From Desulfobacteraceae bacterium (lineage in GTDB: Bacteria > Desulfobacterota > Desulfobacteria > Desulfobacterales > Desulfobacteraceae): 5,720 nt of DNA. The stretch is from assembly GCA_003354055.1 (NCBI GenBank), contig PIVQ01000496.1:1-5720 (forward strand). The letters are read 5' to 3'. Made by a program: the position numbers and the translations under genes. The number at the start of each line of letters is the position of its first letter. The first letter of the stretch is position 1. The notes beneath the pieces are model-generated. The model was not told where the DNA came from and made no database searches. It worked only from the letters and a program-made list of their open reading frames with translations. Below are positions 5,485 to 5,720 of the stretch, in pieces.

Positions 5485-5720
5485 ATGAAAAGAGAAGATA
5501 TCAAAAATGCATTGGGGCCGTGCGGGTTGAGTTGTGAAAAATGTTTTGCCCATATATACGGTGATATTCGGAAATATGCAGCAAAGCTTCAGGAAAAACT
5601 GGGGAATTTTGAGATCTATGCCAAGCGGTTTGAAACCCTGGTGGGGGATCCTGTGTTCAAGCAATATCCTGACTTTAAAGAGATGCTGGACTATTTTGCA
5701 GGGGAATCCTGCACAGGGTG
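5485..5720 (+). CDS. Cys-rich DUF3795-like protein, N-terminal 78 residues (runs off right edge)
   Basis: ATG at 5485 with GGAG (5476-5479) 5 bases upstream opens a frame that is uninterrupted to the window end. The start, GPCGLSCEKCFAHIYG (11-26), gives Cys13, Cys17 and Cys20. A helical segment of about 45 residues follows, then ESCTG with Cys76, and the codon cut by the window edge begins TG, so it is Cys, Trp or a stop. The CGLSCxxC opening, a helical spacer and a second Cys cluster match the pattern of DUF3795 proteins, small soluble proteins thought to bind metal (zinc or iron-sulfur) and common in anaerobes. The metal and biological role are unknown. An overlapping ATG at 5480 is in another frame and too close to the Shine-Dalgarno. 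Confidence 0.75.
   Translation, partial: MKREDIKNALGPCGLSCEKCFAHIYGDIRKYAAKLQEKLGNFEIYAKRFETLVGDPVFKQYPDFKEMLDYFAGESCTG

Noticed and set aside
5452..5664. Minus-strand 70-codon frame over the Cys-rich gene
   Set aside because: It is the shadow of the DUF3795-like frame, which has a clear ribosome binding site and Cys pattern.

Overview
This 5.7 kb window looks like ordinary chromosomal DNA with small accessory genes, from a Gram-negative, AT-leaning bacterium. A deltaproteobacterial sulfate reducer of the Desulfobacterales type is my best guess. That rests on the mix of an EF-P-like translation factor, a large exported zinc carboxypeptidase, a Cys-rich DUF3795-like protein and a trace of a nitrile-hydratase-like (NHLP) leader peptide. 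The taxonomic call is inference; no rRNA or tRNA is present.

Left part (1-1766): a minus-strand gene of unknown function runs off the left edge and starts at 256. A 360-base spacer with a GC-rich patch follows. Then comes a complete EF-P-like gene (efpL/yeiP, 617-1183), a spacer holding a good sigma70-like promoter and competing inverted repeats, and a four-helix membrane protein that starts at TTG (1365-1766).

Middle (1767-2616): a 330-base spacer carries a strong promoter match (TTGACC-N17-TACAAT at 1924-1952). It leads into an 88-aa orphan gene (2098-2364), possibly preceded by a 46-codon ORF that overlaps it by ATGA. Downstream is a short reading frame (2423-2584) that resembles the N-terminal part of an NHLP leader peptide. 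It has a ribosome binding site and start, but an in-frame TAG at codon 7, and its 3' part runs into a 15-bp perfect hairpin. That hairpin is best read as the terminator of the convergent gene.

Right part (2617-5720): a minus-strand exported M14 zinc carboxypeptidase has a propeptide, a complete set of active-site residues, an Ig-like region and a C-terminal IPT/TIG-like domain. Its ribosome binding site places the start at 4611 rather than at the upstream ATG (4689). A divergent spacer follows, then a 162-aa exported protein of unknown function (4933-5421), and the first 78 codons of a Cys-rich DUF3795-like protein that leaves the window.

The genes do not form an obvious pathway; most appear to be single-gene units with their own promoter or ribosome binding site. 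I saw no CRISPR array, tRNA, rRNA, intact insertion sequence or complete novel system. The signal most worth following is the NHLP-like relic and its neighbour.
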